From Streptomyces spectabilis (GTDB lineage: Bacteria > Actinomycetota > Actinomycetes > Streptomycetales > Streptomycetaceae): a stretch of DNA of 64,000 bases. How positions within the stretch are numbered: the first letter of the stretch is position 1; the number at the start of each line of letters is the position of its first letter. Shown one piece after another: positions 11,943 through 19,337 of the stretch. Below the pieces are notes generated by a model. That model was not told where the DNA came from. It saw nothing but the letters and a program-made list of their open reading frames with translations, and ran no database searches. A program made the position numbers and the translations under genes. The stretch is from the NCBI RefSeq assembly GCF_008704795.1, contig NZ_CP023690.1, forward strand, positions 9,248,501-9,312,500, in the 5' to 3' direction.

Positions 11943-13629
11943 AAAGCAGCGGCCCCGCCCCGGGGCAGACATCCTGCGCACCGCGCTGCGCCGCAACGTC
12001 GGCGCCATGGCCGCCGGTACCGTCCTCATGGGCCTGTACCAGGCCGGTGAGACCGCCTTCCCGATCGCGCTCGGCCTGATCGTCGAGCACACGATGAGGG
12101 ACCGGAGCCTCGGCGCCCTCGGCCTGTCCATCGGCGCGCTCGCCGTGATCATCACGACGGTCTCGCTGTCGTGGCGGTTCGGCATGCGCGTCCTGCAGAA
12201 GGCCAACACCACCGAGGCGCACCGCTGGCGCGTGAAGGTCGCGTCCTGCGGCCTCCAGCCGGTGGCCAGGGACGTCGACCTCAAGTCCGGCGAGGTGCTC
12301 ACCATCGCCACCGAGGACGCCGACCAGACCGCCGACATCGTCGAGGTGGTGCCGCTGCTGATCAGCTCCCTTGTCGCGGTGGTGGTCGCGGCGGTCGCCC
12401 TCGGCCTCGCCGACTTCCGGCTCGGCCTCCTGGTGGTCGTGGGCACGGTCGCGATCCTGTCGGTCCTGAGCGTGATGTCGAAGCGGATCGGCTCCAGCAC
12501 CCAGGAGCAGCAGGCCCGTGTGGCGCGGGCGGGTGCGAAGGTCGCCGACCTGATCACAGGGCTGCGCCCGCTGCACGGCTTCGGCGGCAACCACGCGGCG
12601 TTCCGGTCCTACCGGAAGGTCAGCACGGAGGCGAAGCACCAGGCGATCACTGTCGCCCGGGTGAACGGCGTGTACGCGGGCACCGCGCTGGCCCTCAACG
12701 CGATCCTCGCCGCCGCCGTGTCCATCACGGCCGGGTGGCTGGCGTTCGAGGGGCAGATCACCATCGGGGAGCTCGTGATGGCCGTGGGCCTCGCGCAGTT
12801 CATCATCGAGCCGCTCAAGATGTTCTCTGAGATGCCCAAGTACGTGATGATCGCGCGCGCCTCGGCCGCCCGCATGTCCCTGGTGCTCTCCGCCCCGCCG
12901 CTGTCGACGCCGGGCCCCGGCCGCCCGGCCCCGGGCGGCGACCTGGAGGTGGACTGCGTCCGCTACGGCTCGCTGCGCAAGCTGAAGTTCCAGGTGGCGG
13001 CGGGTGAGTTCGTGGCGATCGCGCCCTATCAGCCGCGCGGCGCGGCCGACCTCGCGTCGGTCCTCGCCGTGAAGGTCCCGCCGCACGCGTACGACGGCGT
13101 GGTGCGGGTCAGCGGCCAGGAGGTCGCGGACCTGTCGATGGAGTCCGTGCGCGAGCACATCCTGGTGAACCCGTACGACGGGGAGATCTTCGCGGGCACC
13201 CTGCGCACGAACATCGACCCGTCGGGCACCAGCCGCCGCGTCGACGAGGCCGTCGAGGCGTCGATGCTGACCGACGTCGTCGCCCTGCACCGCGACGGCC
13301 TCGACTACACCGTCCGTGACCGCGGCGCGAACCTCTCCGGCGGGCAGCGCCAACGCCTTTCCCTGGCGCGGGCCCTGGCCGCCGACACCGAGGTCCTGGT
13401 CCTGCACGACCCGACGACGGCTGTCGACGCGGTCACCGAGCAGCTCATCGCGCGCAACGTGGCGAAGGCGCGCAGGGGCCGCACCACCATCGTGATCACC
13501 AGCAGCCCGGCCCTCCTGGACGCCGCCGACCGCGTGCTCGTCCTGGACGACGGCGTCATCACCGCCGAGGACACCCACCGGAACCTGCTCGCCACGGATG
13601 AGGGGTACTGCCTGGCCGTGGCGCGGTGA
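11929..13629 (+). CDS. cchI: Siderophore half-ABC exporter, CchI-like, degenerate Walker A
   Basis: The 566-residue protein has an N-terminal membrane domain of about 330 residues and a C-terminal nucleotide-binding domain. The signature [16 protein letters not shown] is perfect, but the Walker A site reads [13 protein letters not shown], with no GKS/T lysine. Walker B is altered ([12 protein letters not shown]) and the switch histidine is lost (VITSSP). This is the mirror image of the defects in CchG, so the two should pair with one working ATP site, built from CchG Walker A/B and the CchI signature. The ATG lies 14 bp inside the NRPS end, which implies translational coupling; a TTG at 11914 is an alternative start. 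The role is export of the siderophore made by the NRPS. Confidence 0.88.
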   Translation: MTTPEKQRPRPGADILRTALRRNVGAMAAGTVLMGLYQAGETAFPIALGLIVEHTMRDRSLGALGLSIGALAVIITTVSLSWRFGMRVLQKANTTEAHRWRVKVASCGLQPVARDVDLKSGEVLTIATEDADQTADIVEVVPLLISSLVAVVVAAVALGLADFRLGLLVVVGTVAILSVLSVMSKRIGSSTQEQQARVARAGAKVADLITGLRPLHGFGGNHAAFRSYRKVSTEAKHQAITVARVNGVYAGTALALNAILAAAVSITAGWLAFEGQITIGELVMAVGLAQFIIEPLKMFSEMPKYVMIARASAARMSLVLSAPPLSTPGPGRPAPGGDLEVDCVRYGSLRKLKFQVAAGEFVAIAPYQPRGAADLASVLAVKVPPHAYDGVVRVSGQEVADLSMESVREHILVNPYDGEIFAGTLRTNIDPSGTSRRVDEAVEASMLTDVVALHRDGLDYTVRDRGANLSGGQRQRLSLARALAADTEVLVLHDPTTAVDAVTEQLIARNVAKARRGRTTIVITSSPALLDAADRVLVLDDGVITAEDTHRNLLATDEGYCLAVAR

Positions 13630-13641
13630 CCTCATGACGCA

Positions 13642-13686
13642 CTCAGCGGTTCCGGGGAGGTGGACGACCTCCCCGGAACCGCTGAG
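13642..13686. terminator. Bidirectional terminator between convergent cchI and cchJ
   Basis: A perfect 20-bp inverted repeat (13642-13661 with 13667-13686) has a 5-nt loop and lies 12 bp after the cchI stop and 42 bp beyond the cchJ stop. Its length, GC content and position between converging genes make it a strong factor-independent terminator of the T-less Streptomyces type. A smaller hairpin (GCCCGC/GCGGGC) follows near 13695-13711. Confidence 0.85.
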
Positions 13687-13728
13687 CCGTGTCCGGCCCG
13701 CCGCGTGCGGGCCGCCTTCGTCAGGTGA

Positions 13729-14844
13729 TCAGCCGAGCGCCCAGGCGACGTCCCGGAGCAGCGCCTGCCGCCAGCCCGCGCGGTCGTGGCCCGCCGCCGA
13801 CCGGGAGACCCGCACGGTCGCACCGGCCTGTTCGGCGAGGGTCTCGGTCAGCTCGCAGTGGGGCAGCATCCGCGCCTCGTGTTCCCCCACGTCGAACGCG
13901 ACCCGCAGGCCGGTCAGGTCGGGGCGCTCCCGCAGGCGCGCGGCGACGGCGCCGCCGACCGGGCCGCCGAGCGGGTCCGCCGTGTCCAGGGCCTCGGGCG
14001 TCCACCAGAACGACCCGGACTGGCAGGCGACGCGGGACACCAGGTCCGGGTACTCCAGGGCCGCGTACAGCGCGCTCAGGCCGCCGAGACTCTGCCCCGC
14101 GACCACGAGCCGGTCCAGGTCGGCGCGGACGCCGGACTCCGCGACCAGCGGCAGGAGTTCGTCGCGGACCGCCTCCCACAGCGCCGGCGCGCACCCGAAC
14201 TCGGCCGCCCTGTCCTTGGCGGGGAGGAAGACGAGGGTGCAGGGCGGCATCTCGCCACTGGCGGCGGCCGCGTCGAACGCCGCCGCGGCCGGGTGCAGAT
14301 ACAGCCAGTCGTCCCCGTCGAGCAGGAGCACCACAGGGCCGCCGCCGTCCACGGCGTGCACGCGCACCGTGCGCCGCCCGCCGAGCCGTTCACTGGTCCA
14401 GCGCAGCCGGGTGCGGGGGAGGGGCAGGACGTCGTCGGGGCCGACGACGGGCCAGTGCGGCTGGTCCGGGGCGTCCGGGGTGGCGGCGATGGAGCGGTCG
14501 CCGCCCGCGCCGACCGGGTTGAAGGGATCGGCGTACGCCGCGTCGTCCGTGCGGAACTGATAGGTGACGCGCAGCCGCGCGGGCATGGGCACCGCGGCGT
14601 ACCAGCAGTCCGTGTCGTCCCAGCGGCGCAGCGGCACCGGCTCCGACCAGCTCTCGAAGTCGAGGCTCGCGGGGGAGGAGCCGCGCCACAGGAACAGGGT
14701 CACCCAGCCGCCGTCGTCGGCGGGGACCGACACGGGTGCTCCGACAGCCGCCCAGAACGTGTCGCTGCCGGGCGCGCCGGGCAGTCCGAACTCGTCGAAG
14801 GTGTCGTCGATTCCGGCGGTGGCGCCGGAGGCAGGTTCCGTCAC
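13729..14844 (-). CDS. cchJ: Ferri-siderophore esterase, Fes/CchJ-like
   Basis: This 371-residue alpha/beta hydrolase resembles enterochelin esterase. The nucleophile elbow is GQSLGG (in VVAGQSLGGLSALYAALEY) and a late histidine is in SAAGHDRAGW. The N-terminal ~150 residues look like the beta-sandwich lid domain of Fes-type esterases. No signal peptide is seen, which fits cytoplasmic iron release from imported siderophore. The start is GTG, with AAGGAG 11 nt upstream. It is convergent with cchI and divergent from the MbtH-like gene, with one iron box between them, so it should be induced by iron starvation. Coelichelin is a peptide hydroxamate with no obvious ester, so the true substrate is uncertain. 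Confidence 0.87.
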   Translation of the reverse strand: MTEPASGATAGIDDTFDEFGLPGAPGSDTFWAAVGAPVSVPADDGGWVTLFLWRGSSPASLDFESWSEPVPLRRWDDTDCWYAAVPMPARLRVTYQFRTDDAAYADPFNPVGAGGDRSIAATPDAPDQPHWPVVGPDDVLPLPRTRLRWTSERLGGRRTVRVHAVDGGGPVVLLLDGDDWLYLHPAAAAFDAAAASGEMPPCTLVFLPAKDRAAEFGCAPALWEAVRDELLPLVAESGVRADLDRLVVAGQSLGGLSALYAALEYPDLVSRVACQSGSFWWTPEALDTADPLGGPVGGAVAARLRERPDLTGLRVAFDVGEHEARMLPHCELTETLAEQAGATVRVSRSAAGHDRAGWRQALLRDVAWALG

Positions 14845-14895
14845 GACAGGACCGCTCCTTGTGAGAGGGATGGGGAAGGAATAGGCTAATCTTAA

Positions 14896-14914
14896 TTAGG
14901 TGAGCCTAACCTAA
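14896..14914. promoter_or_regulatory. Consensus DmdR iron box between cchJ and cchK
   Basis: The 19-mer TTAGGTGAGCCTAACCTAA reads on the other strand as TTAGGTTAGGCTCACCTAA, the published Streptomyces DmdR1 iron-box consensus as I remember it. It lies 52 bp from the cchJ start and 98 bp from the cchK start, so one site could repress both divergent promoters when iron is plentiful. Confidence 0.92.
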
Positions 14915-15012
14915 TCGTGGCGCGCCTCTCTCTTTCCGGCGCGTGCCGACGAGCTGATTCGCATGCTCGACGCGGCTGACGCCGGCCCGTCGATCCCGAG
15001 GAGACAACGAAC

Positions 15013-15225
15013 ATGAGCACCAACCCGTTTGACGATACCGAAGGCCGCTTCCTGGTCCTGACGAACGAGGAGGGCCAGCACTCGCTGTGGCCGTCGTTCG
15101 CCGAGGTCCCCGGCGGATGGACGGTCGTCTTCGCGGAGAACACGCGCGACGCCTGCCTGGAGTACGTCGAGTCCCACTGGACCGACCTGCGCCCCCGCTC
15201 CCTCGCCGCGGCCATGGACGCCTGA
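15013..15225 (+). CDS. cchK: MbtH-like NRPS partner protein
   Basis: The 70-residue protein has the full set of MbtH-family landmarks: NPFDD at the N-terminus, then [14 protein letters not shown], and [17 protein letters not shown] at the C-terminus with the conserved tryptophans. MbtH-like proteins bind adenylation domains and are often needed for their folding and activity, so this one should serve the coelichelin-type synthetase nearby. A purine-rich site (GAGGAGACAACGAAC) precedes the ATG. It follows the consensus iron box and diverges from the esterase gene, as in the S. coelicolor cluster. Confidence 0.95.
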   Translation: MSTNPFDDTEGRFLVLTNEEGQHSLWPSFAEVPGGWTVVFAENTRDACLEYVESHWTDLRPRSLAAAMDA

Positions 15226-15280
15226 CGAGGTCGAGCCGCTCGGCCCGCCCGCGACCGCGGCGCGGGCCGCGTCTATGAAC

Positions 15281-15298
15281 GGTAAGGCCGACCTTACT
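15281..15298. promoter_or_regulatory. Iron-box-like palindrome before the GNAT gene
   Basis: GGTAAGGCCGACCTTACT contains the inverted repeat GTAAGG-N4-CCTTAC, which matches the outer part of the iron-box palindrome but not its core. It lies 109 bp before the TTG start of the acetylglutamate-synthase-like gene. It is weaker than the other boxes in this block, so its function is inferred from position. Confidence 0.6.
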
Positions 15299-15340
15299 TT
15301 GATGCCCCGTCAGGGGAACACGGCGACGAGCCGTTCTTGG

Positions 15341-15395
15341 ATCGTGTCACCGAGATCGTGCCACCGAGATCGTTCACCGAAATCGTGCCACCGAG
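15341..15395 (+). repeat. Four 13-14 bp direct repeats in the GNAT gene leader
   Basis: Units start at 15341, 15355, 15369 and 15382, with the form ATCGTGCCACCGAG. The third is 13 bp and lacks one base. They lie back to back between the iron-box-like site and the GAGGAAGGA ribosome-binding site, so they are in the 5' leader or the promoter. They are too short, and lack spacers, for a CRISPR array. Confidence 0.75.
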
Positions 15396-15406
15396 GAAGG
15401 AAAGCC

Positions 15407-15928
15407 TTGATCACGGCTACGCCGCGCCCTGCCCCGCAGCCGCACGCCCGGCCCGCGCCGACGCACCGCGTGCGCACCGCCAGCCGGGAGGACGCGCCCG
15501 CGCTCGCCGAACTCTCCCGCCCCTTCGTGCGCTCGGGCGCGCTGCGGGAGCGGCCGGTGTCGCTCTACGCCGCGCACGCGGCCGACTTCCTGGTGGCGGA
15601 GGCCGCGGACGGCGCCTTCGCGGGCTGTGTGGGCCTGCGCGCGCACCGGGCGGCTCCGGCGGCAGGCGACGTCCCCGCGGGCGTCGTGTACAACTTCTGC
15701 GTGGCCGAGCACCAGCAGGGGAGCGGCGTGGGCGCCGGTCTGCTGCGCGCCGTGCTCGCCGCGGCGCACGCCCAGGGCCTCGGCGCCCTCTTCACGGCCA
15801 CCACCGGCGGGGGCGGCCTGTTCCTGCGCTACGGGTTCACGCCCACGACGGCGCGCCTCGCGCCTCCGTCGTGGGCAGCGTCCCTTGACCCCCGCCGCAA
15901 TGCCCGGATCCTCACGAAGTCCGTGTGA
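15407..15928 (+). CDS. N-acetylglutamate synthase-like GNAT acetyltransferase
   Basis: The 173-residue protein is a single GNAT domain (residues ~20-160), with the acetyl-CoA motif in [12 protein letters not shown] and a YNFCV strand before it. Stand-alone GNAT proteins of this size serve as short N-acetylglutamate synthases in actinobacteria. Here the partner is an acetylglutamate kinase gene, convergent and overlapping by 17 bp at the 3' ends, so a role in the first step of ornithine synthesis is plausible. The start is TTG, chosen because GAGGAAGGA lies just upstream; longer in-frame starts have no such site and run through the repeats. Iron control is inferred from the upstream palindrome. 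Its substrate cannot be proved from motifs alone. Confidence 0.72.
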   Translation: MITATPRPAPQPHARPAPTHRVRTASREDAPALAELSRPFVRSGALRERPVSLYAAHAADFLVAEAADGAFAGCVGLRAHRAAPAAGDVPAGVVYNFCVAEHQQGSGVGAGLLRAVLAAAHAQGLGALFTATTGGGGLFLRYGFTPTTARLAPPSWAASLDPRRNARILTKSV

Positions 15929-16871
15929 CGGTCCGGCGCTCGCGGGCGAAGGCGTCGTCGGGGACCACGGTGGTGCCCGGGCTCGTCTCCGCGAGGACGC
16001 TGCGCAGCACCGCGTGCGGCACCCGGCCGTCGACCACGTGCGCCTTGCGCACGCCGCCGCGCACGGCGCGCAGACAGCCCTCCATCTTCGGCAGCATCCC
16101 GCTCGCGAGGCCCGGCAGCATCCCGTTCAGGGCGTCGGCCGTCAGATGCTCGATCACCTCGGTGCTGTGCGGCCAGTCCGCGTACAGGCCCTCGACGTCG
16201 GTGAGCATCACGAGGCGCTCGGCGTCGAGGGCCACGGCCAGGGCCGAGGCCGCGAGGTCGGCGTTGACGTTGTAGACCTGACCGTCCTCGCCGCGGGCCA
16301 CGGGGGACACCACCGGGATGTGCCCCTGCTCCAGGAGCGTGCGCACCATGTCCGGGTTCACGTCCACGACGTCGCCGACGAGGCCGATGTCCACCGGCTT
16401 CCCGTCCACCCACGCCGGTCGCGGCACGGCGGTCATCGTGTGGGCGTCCTCGCCGGACATGCCCACGGCGAAGGGCCCATGGGCGTTGATGTGGCCGACC
16501 AGCTCCCGCTGGACGCGGCCCGTGAGCACCATGCGTACGACGTCCATGGTCTCCGGAGTGGTCACCCGCAGGCCCGCCTCGAACCGCGTCTCGAGGCCGA
16601 GGCGGTCGAGCATCGCGCTGATCTGGGGGCCGCCGCCGTGCACGACGACCGGGCGCAGGCCCGCCTGCCACAGCTCCACGACGTCCTGGGCGAAGGTCCG
16701 TTGCAGGTTCGCGTCCACCATGGCGTTGCCGCCGAATTTGACGACGACCGCGCTGTCCCGGAGCTCCTCCGGCCAGGGAAGGGGGTCGCCGGATTCGCTG
16801 ATCCTGGCGGGCACCCCGCTGGTGGGCAATCCCCGGGCAGCGGTCACGCTCACGGAGCCACTCCATTTCAT
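15912..16871 (-). CDS. argB: Acetylglutamate kinase, iron-regulated ArgB paralogue
   Basis: The 319-residue amino-acid kinase phosphorylates N-acetylglutamate on the way to ornithine and arginine. Diagnostic motifs are [33 protein letters not shown] and [10 protein letters not shown]. It is not in an argCJBD operon but sits beside the siderophore cluster behind a strong iron box, so it is probably a second, iron-controlled copy that feeds ornithine to the hydroxamate pathway. The ATG at 16871 is taken as the start. An upstream GTG (16883) and TTG (16904) are in frame, and the TTG is only 9 bp from the iron box. A perfect hairpin overlaps the presumed ribosome-binding site. Confidence 0.88.
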   Translation of the reverse strand: MKWSGSVSVTAARGLPTSGVPARISESGDPLPWPEELRDSAVVVKFGGNAMVDANLQRTFAQDVVELWQAGLRPVVVHGGGPQISAMLDRLGLETRFEAGLRVTTPETMDVVRMVLTGRVQRELVGHINAHGPFAVGMSGEDAHTMTAVPRPAWVDGKPVDIGLVGDVVDVNPDMVRTLLEQGHIPVVSPVARGEDGQVYNVNADLAASALAVALDAERLVMLTDVEGLYADWPHSTEVIEHLTADALNGMLPGLASGMLPKMEGCLRAVRGGVRKAHVVDGRVPHAVLRSVLAETSPGTTVVPDDAFARERRTVTRTS

Positions 16872-16876
16872 GGGCG

Positions 16877-16898
16877 GGCCCACCTCTTCAGGTGGGCC
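16877..16898 (-). promoter_or_regulatory. Hairpin masking the argB ribosome-binding site
   Basis: A perfect 9-bp inverted repeat (16877-16885 with 16890-16898) has a 4-nt loop. In the minus-strand transcript the loop and one arm form GAAGAGGUGGG, the only Shine-Dalgarno-like sequence before the ATG at 16871. Folding could therefore limit translation. If translation began at the TTG 16904 the hairpin would instead be coding. Confidence 0.5.
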
Positions 16899-16912
16899 GA
16901 TCAAGATTGCGT

Positions 16913-16931
16913 TTAGCTTAGCCTAACCTAA
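16913..16931. promoter_or_regulatory. DmdR iron box before argB paralogue
   Basis: TTAGCTTAGCCTAACCTAA differs only slightly from the 19-bp iron-box consensus; on the minus strand it reads TTAGGTTAGGCTAAGCTAA. It lies about 40 bp upstream of the ATG of the acetylglutamate kinase gene, a typical repressor position. Confidence 0.88.
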
Positions 16932-16939
16932 GTTCTAAG

Positions 16940-17260
16940 GTGGGCCATTGCTCTGCCCCTCGCTCGGGAATGCCGCCCAATGGGCCATGGCGTGGCGGGA
17001 ATTGCCGAATCGATGGCCGATGAATTTCCGGTCACCTGGCGCGTGCGCGCGAGTGCGACACGGTCGATGTGCGCGATATGTCCGCTTGGTTGAGAGTGGG
17101 GCCGCCTGTGTTCGCGGGGGGTGGTGTGTCGTGTACGTTCAACGTGCCGCGTGCGGCTGGCCGGAATCCAGGGTGGTCGCCCGGTGTCCCGTGGGGCGGC
17201 GGCGATCGGATCGGACTGTGATGTCGGTCGCCCGGTCGTCCCGGTCCCGTGTGTGCATGG
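16940..17260. other. Non-coding stretch, nothing recognised
   Basis: About 320 bp lie between the argB-side iron box and the end of a small minus-strand ORF. The sequence is unusually rich in GTG/TGT words and less even in composition than the genes around it. I see no convincing gene, hairpin or repeat. Confidence 0.5.
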
Positions 17261-17410
17261 TCACTCGCTCGTGCGGGCGCGGCCGCCCTTGAAGTGGGTG
17301 GCGGTGAGGGGCACTTCCCGCTGGGGGCCCGGCGAAGCGGCCTCGGAATCAAGCAAGGTCCGCGGCGTCCGACACCACCAGATCTGGTGGTCGAAGGCGG
17401 CGCCCCGCAT
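17261..17410 (-). CDS. Small 49-residue ORF divergent from the ornithine hydroxylase
   Basis: An ATG at 17410 is preceded by a full GAGGAGGAATCAC ribosome-binding site and followed by 49 sense codons with the strong G/C third-position bias of real Streptomyces genes. The product begins MRGAAFDHQIWWCRTPRT and ends KGGRARTSE; it is basic, with a WWC cluster and no membrane segment. It diverges from the hydroxylase gene across an iron box, so it may be iron-regulated. I do not recognise the family. It could be a short regulatory leader peptide, a small functional protein or a peptide precursor, or a chance ORF. Confidence 0.42.
   Translation of the reverse strand: MRGAAFDHQIWWCRTPRTLLDSEAASPGPQREVPLTATHFKGGRARTSE
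17374..17391. promoter_or_regulatory. 18-bp perfect palindrome
   Basis: ACCACCAGATCTGGTGGT is a perfect dyad with no spacer, 42 bp from the iron box. It is the right size for a dimeric repressor site. It also encodes part of the FDHQIWWC stretch of the small minus-strand ORF, so it may simply reflect coding sequence. Confidence 0.4.
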
Positions 17411-17432
17411 GTGATTCCTCCTCAGACATTGC

Positions 17433-17451
17433 AAGGTAAGGCTAACCTTAT
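17433..17451. promoter_or_regulatory. Iron box between small ORF and ornithine hydroxylase
   Basis: AAGGTAAGGCTAACCTTAT carries the iron-box core (AGGNNAGGCTAACCT). It lies 26-35 bp from the candidate hydroxylase starts and 22 bp from the small minus-strand ORF. Occupancy by an iron-loaded repressor would block both. Confidence 0.82.
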
Positions 17452-17486
17452 CTAACATGTGGCTGCTTAAGGAGGCGATGAAGCGG

Positions 17487-18836
17487 GTGAATGCCGTGCA
17501 CAGTGGGCCGGAGACGAGTAATGAGCACAGGGGGACGGACGTGATGTACGACGTCCTGGGGATCGGATTTGGGCCATCGAACCTGGCGCTCGCGATCGCG
17601 GTCCACGAACACAACGCGCGGCTCGGCGAGAGCGACCGGATACGCGCCGGATTCCTGGAGAAGCAGCCGCGGTTCGGCTGGCACCGGGGGATGTTGATCG
17701 ACGACGCGACCATGCAGGTGTCCTTCCTCAAGGACCTGGTCACGATGCGTGATCCGAAGAGCTCCTTCAGCTTCCTGTGCTACCTGCAGGAGCGGGACAG
17801 GCTGGTGGACTTCCTCAACCAGAAGACGCTGTTCCCGCTGCGCGTCGAGTTCCACGACTACCTGGAGTGGGCCGCGGCCCGCGTCGACGACCTCGTCGAC
17901 TACTCCGCCGAAGTGATCGCCGTGCGTCCGGTGACGGAGGACGGCGAGATCACGCACTTCGAGGTCGTCAGCCGCGACGCGACGGACCCCGACCGGACGG
18001 TCGTACGCCGGGCGCGCAGCATCTGCGTGGCCACGGGCCTGGAGCCGCACCTGCCGCCGGGCATGGAGAACTCCGAGCGGATCTTCCACAACAGCCAGCT
18101 GATCCCGCGCGTGGCCGCGCTCAAGGAGACCGCGACACCGGTGCGGCGCGCCGTCGTGCTCGGCGCCGGGCAGAGCGCCGCCGAGTGCGTCGACTATCTG
18201 CACCGGAACTTCCCGGACGCCGAGGTCTGCTCGGTGTTCGCCAAGTACGGCTACACGCCCGCCGACGACAGCCCCTTCGCCAACCGGATCTTCGATCCCG
18301 AGGCGGTGGACCTCTTCTACCACGCGCCCCGCGAGGTGAAGCAGTCGCTGTTCGACTACCACCGCTCGACCAACTACTCGGTCGTGGACATCGACCTGAT
18401 CGAGTCCCTGTCGAAGACCATGTACCAGGAGAAGGTCCAGGGGCGGCAGCGGCTGCGCATGCTGAACGTCACCCGCATCCGCGACATCGACGCGCAGCCG
18501 GACCGCCTGGACATCGGCGTGGAGTTCCTGCCCACGGGGGAGCGCGAGACGCTGGCCGCCGACGTGCTCGTCTACGCCACCGGCTACCGGCCGCGCGGCC
18601 TCGGTGAGCGCCTCGGCGAGGTCGACAAGCTGTGCCGCCGCGACGAGGAGGACGAGCTGGTCGTCAGCCGCGACCACCGCGTGGCCACCAACGCGAACGT
18701 CAGCGCCGCCGTCTATCTGCAGGGCGGCACGGAGCACACCCACGGTCTGACGTCGACGCTGCTCTCCAACACGGCGGTGCGCGCGGGTGAGATCCGTGAC
18801 TCACTCCTCGCCCGGCGTCAGCGCCAGACCGGCTGA
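17487..18836 (+). CDS. L-ornithine N5-monooxygenase (SidA/PvdA/CchB family)
   Basis: This flavin- and NADPH-dependent enzyme hydroxylates the side-chain nitrogen of ornithine, the first committed step to hydroxamate siderophores. The FAD motif is GIGFGPSNLALAI, the NADPH motif is VVLGAGQSAAEC, and the C-terminal ATGYRPR completes the pattern. The length (~450 residues) is normal. Start choice is open: AAGGAGG at 17469-17475 supports the GTG at 17487 or the ATG at 17478, while GGGGG at 17530 supports GTG 17541 or ATG 17544 just before YDVLGIGFGP. The gene may be the cluster's CchB moved to this side, or an extra copy; the left part of the cluster lies outside the window. The end overlaps the convergent flavin reductase by 36 bp. 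Confidence 0.9.
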   Translation: MNAVHSGPETSNEHRGTDVMYDVLGIGFGPSNLALAIAVHEHNARLGESDRIRAGFLEKQPRFGWHRGMLIDDATMQVSFLKDLVTMRDPKSSFSFLCYLQERDRLVDFLNQKTLFPLRVEFHDYLEWAAARVDDLVDYSAEVIAVRPVTEDGEITHFEVVSRDATDPDRTVVRRARSICVATGLEPHLPPGMENSERIFHNSQLIPRVAALKETATPVRRAVVLGAGQSAAECVDYLHRNFPDAEVCSVFAKYGYTPADDSPFANRIFDPEAVDLFYHAPREVKQSLFDYHRSTNYSVVDIDLIESLSKTMYQEKVQGRQRLRMLNVTRIRDIDAQPDRLDIGVEFLPTGERETLAADVLVYATGYRPRGLGERLGEVDKLCRRDEEDELVVSRDHRVATNANVSAAVYLQGGTEHTHGLTSTLLSNTAVRAGEIRDSLLARRQRQTG

Positions 18837-19337
18837 CAGGCGGACGTAACCGCCGTCGTGGTGCACCAGCGGCCGTCCGTCCGCCGCGTGCCACGCCCTG
18901 GTCACCCGACCGATGACCAGGGCGTGGTCGCTCACCAGAATGCGGTCGACGGGCGCGAGCGCCAGCCGGGCCAGGACTCCGTCCAGGACCGGCAGGCCGT
19001 GCGCCCCGCGGCGCCAGCGCGTGTCCGGGCCGAACTTGGCCCGGCCCGCGCCGCCGAAGACCCGGGCCACGGACTCCTGGCCCGCGGCCAAGAGGTGCAC
19101 CATGACGTGGGACGCGCTCTCGACCACGGGCCACGAGGCGGAGCGCAGCCCCACCGTGAACGACATCAGCGGCGGGTCGAGCGAAAGGGACGTGACCGAC
19201 GTGGCGCAGAAGCCGACCGGATGGCGTCCGACGCCCGCCGTGACGACGGCGACGCCCTTCGCGTGATGGCGCAGGGCCCGCCGCACCACGTCGGGGTCGG
19301 CGCCCGGCCCGCGCCACGCGGACCCGCTGTCCGTCAC
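18801..19337 (-). CDS. Flavin reductase-like FMN-binding protein (HpaC-type)
   Basis: The 178-residue protein has the flavin-reductase fold signature: VTAGVGRHPVGFCATSVTSLSLDPPLMSFTVG near the N-terminus, and HALVIGRV then LVHHDGGYVRL near the end. Such enzymes reduce FMN or FAD with NAD(P)H and hand it to a partner oxygenase, or act as flavin-binding reductases. The GTG start overlaps the TPR gene stop as GTGA, so it is translationally coupled to the peptide/M50/TPR genes and is probably the last gene of that operon. The adjacent ornithine hydroxylase keeps its own flavin and should not need it, so a role in the peptide operon is more likely. Confidence 0.82.
   Translation of the reverse strand: MTDSGSAWRGPGADPDVVRRALRHHAKGVAVVTAGVGRHPVGFCATSVTSLSLDPPLMSFTVGLRSASWPVVESASHVMVHLLAAGQESVARVFGGAGRAKFGPDTRWRRGAHGLPVLDGVLARLALAPVDRILVSDHALVIGRVTRAWHAADGRPLVHHDGGYVRLSAGLALTPGEE

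Noticed and set aside
15341..15395. CRISPR array
   Set aside because: Repeats are 13-14 bp, directly adjacent, without spacers, and there are no cas genes.
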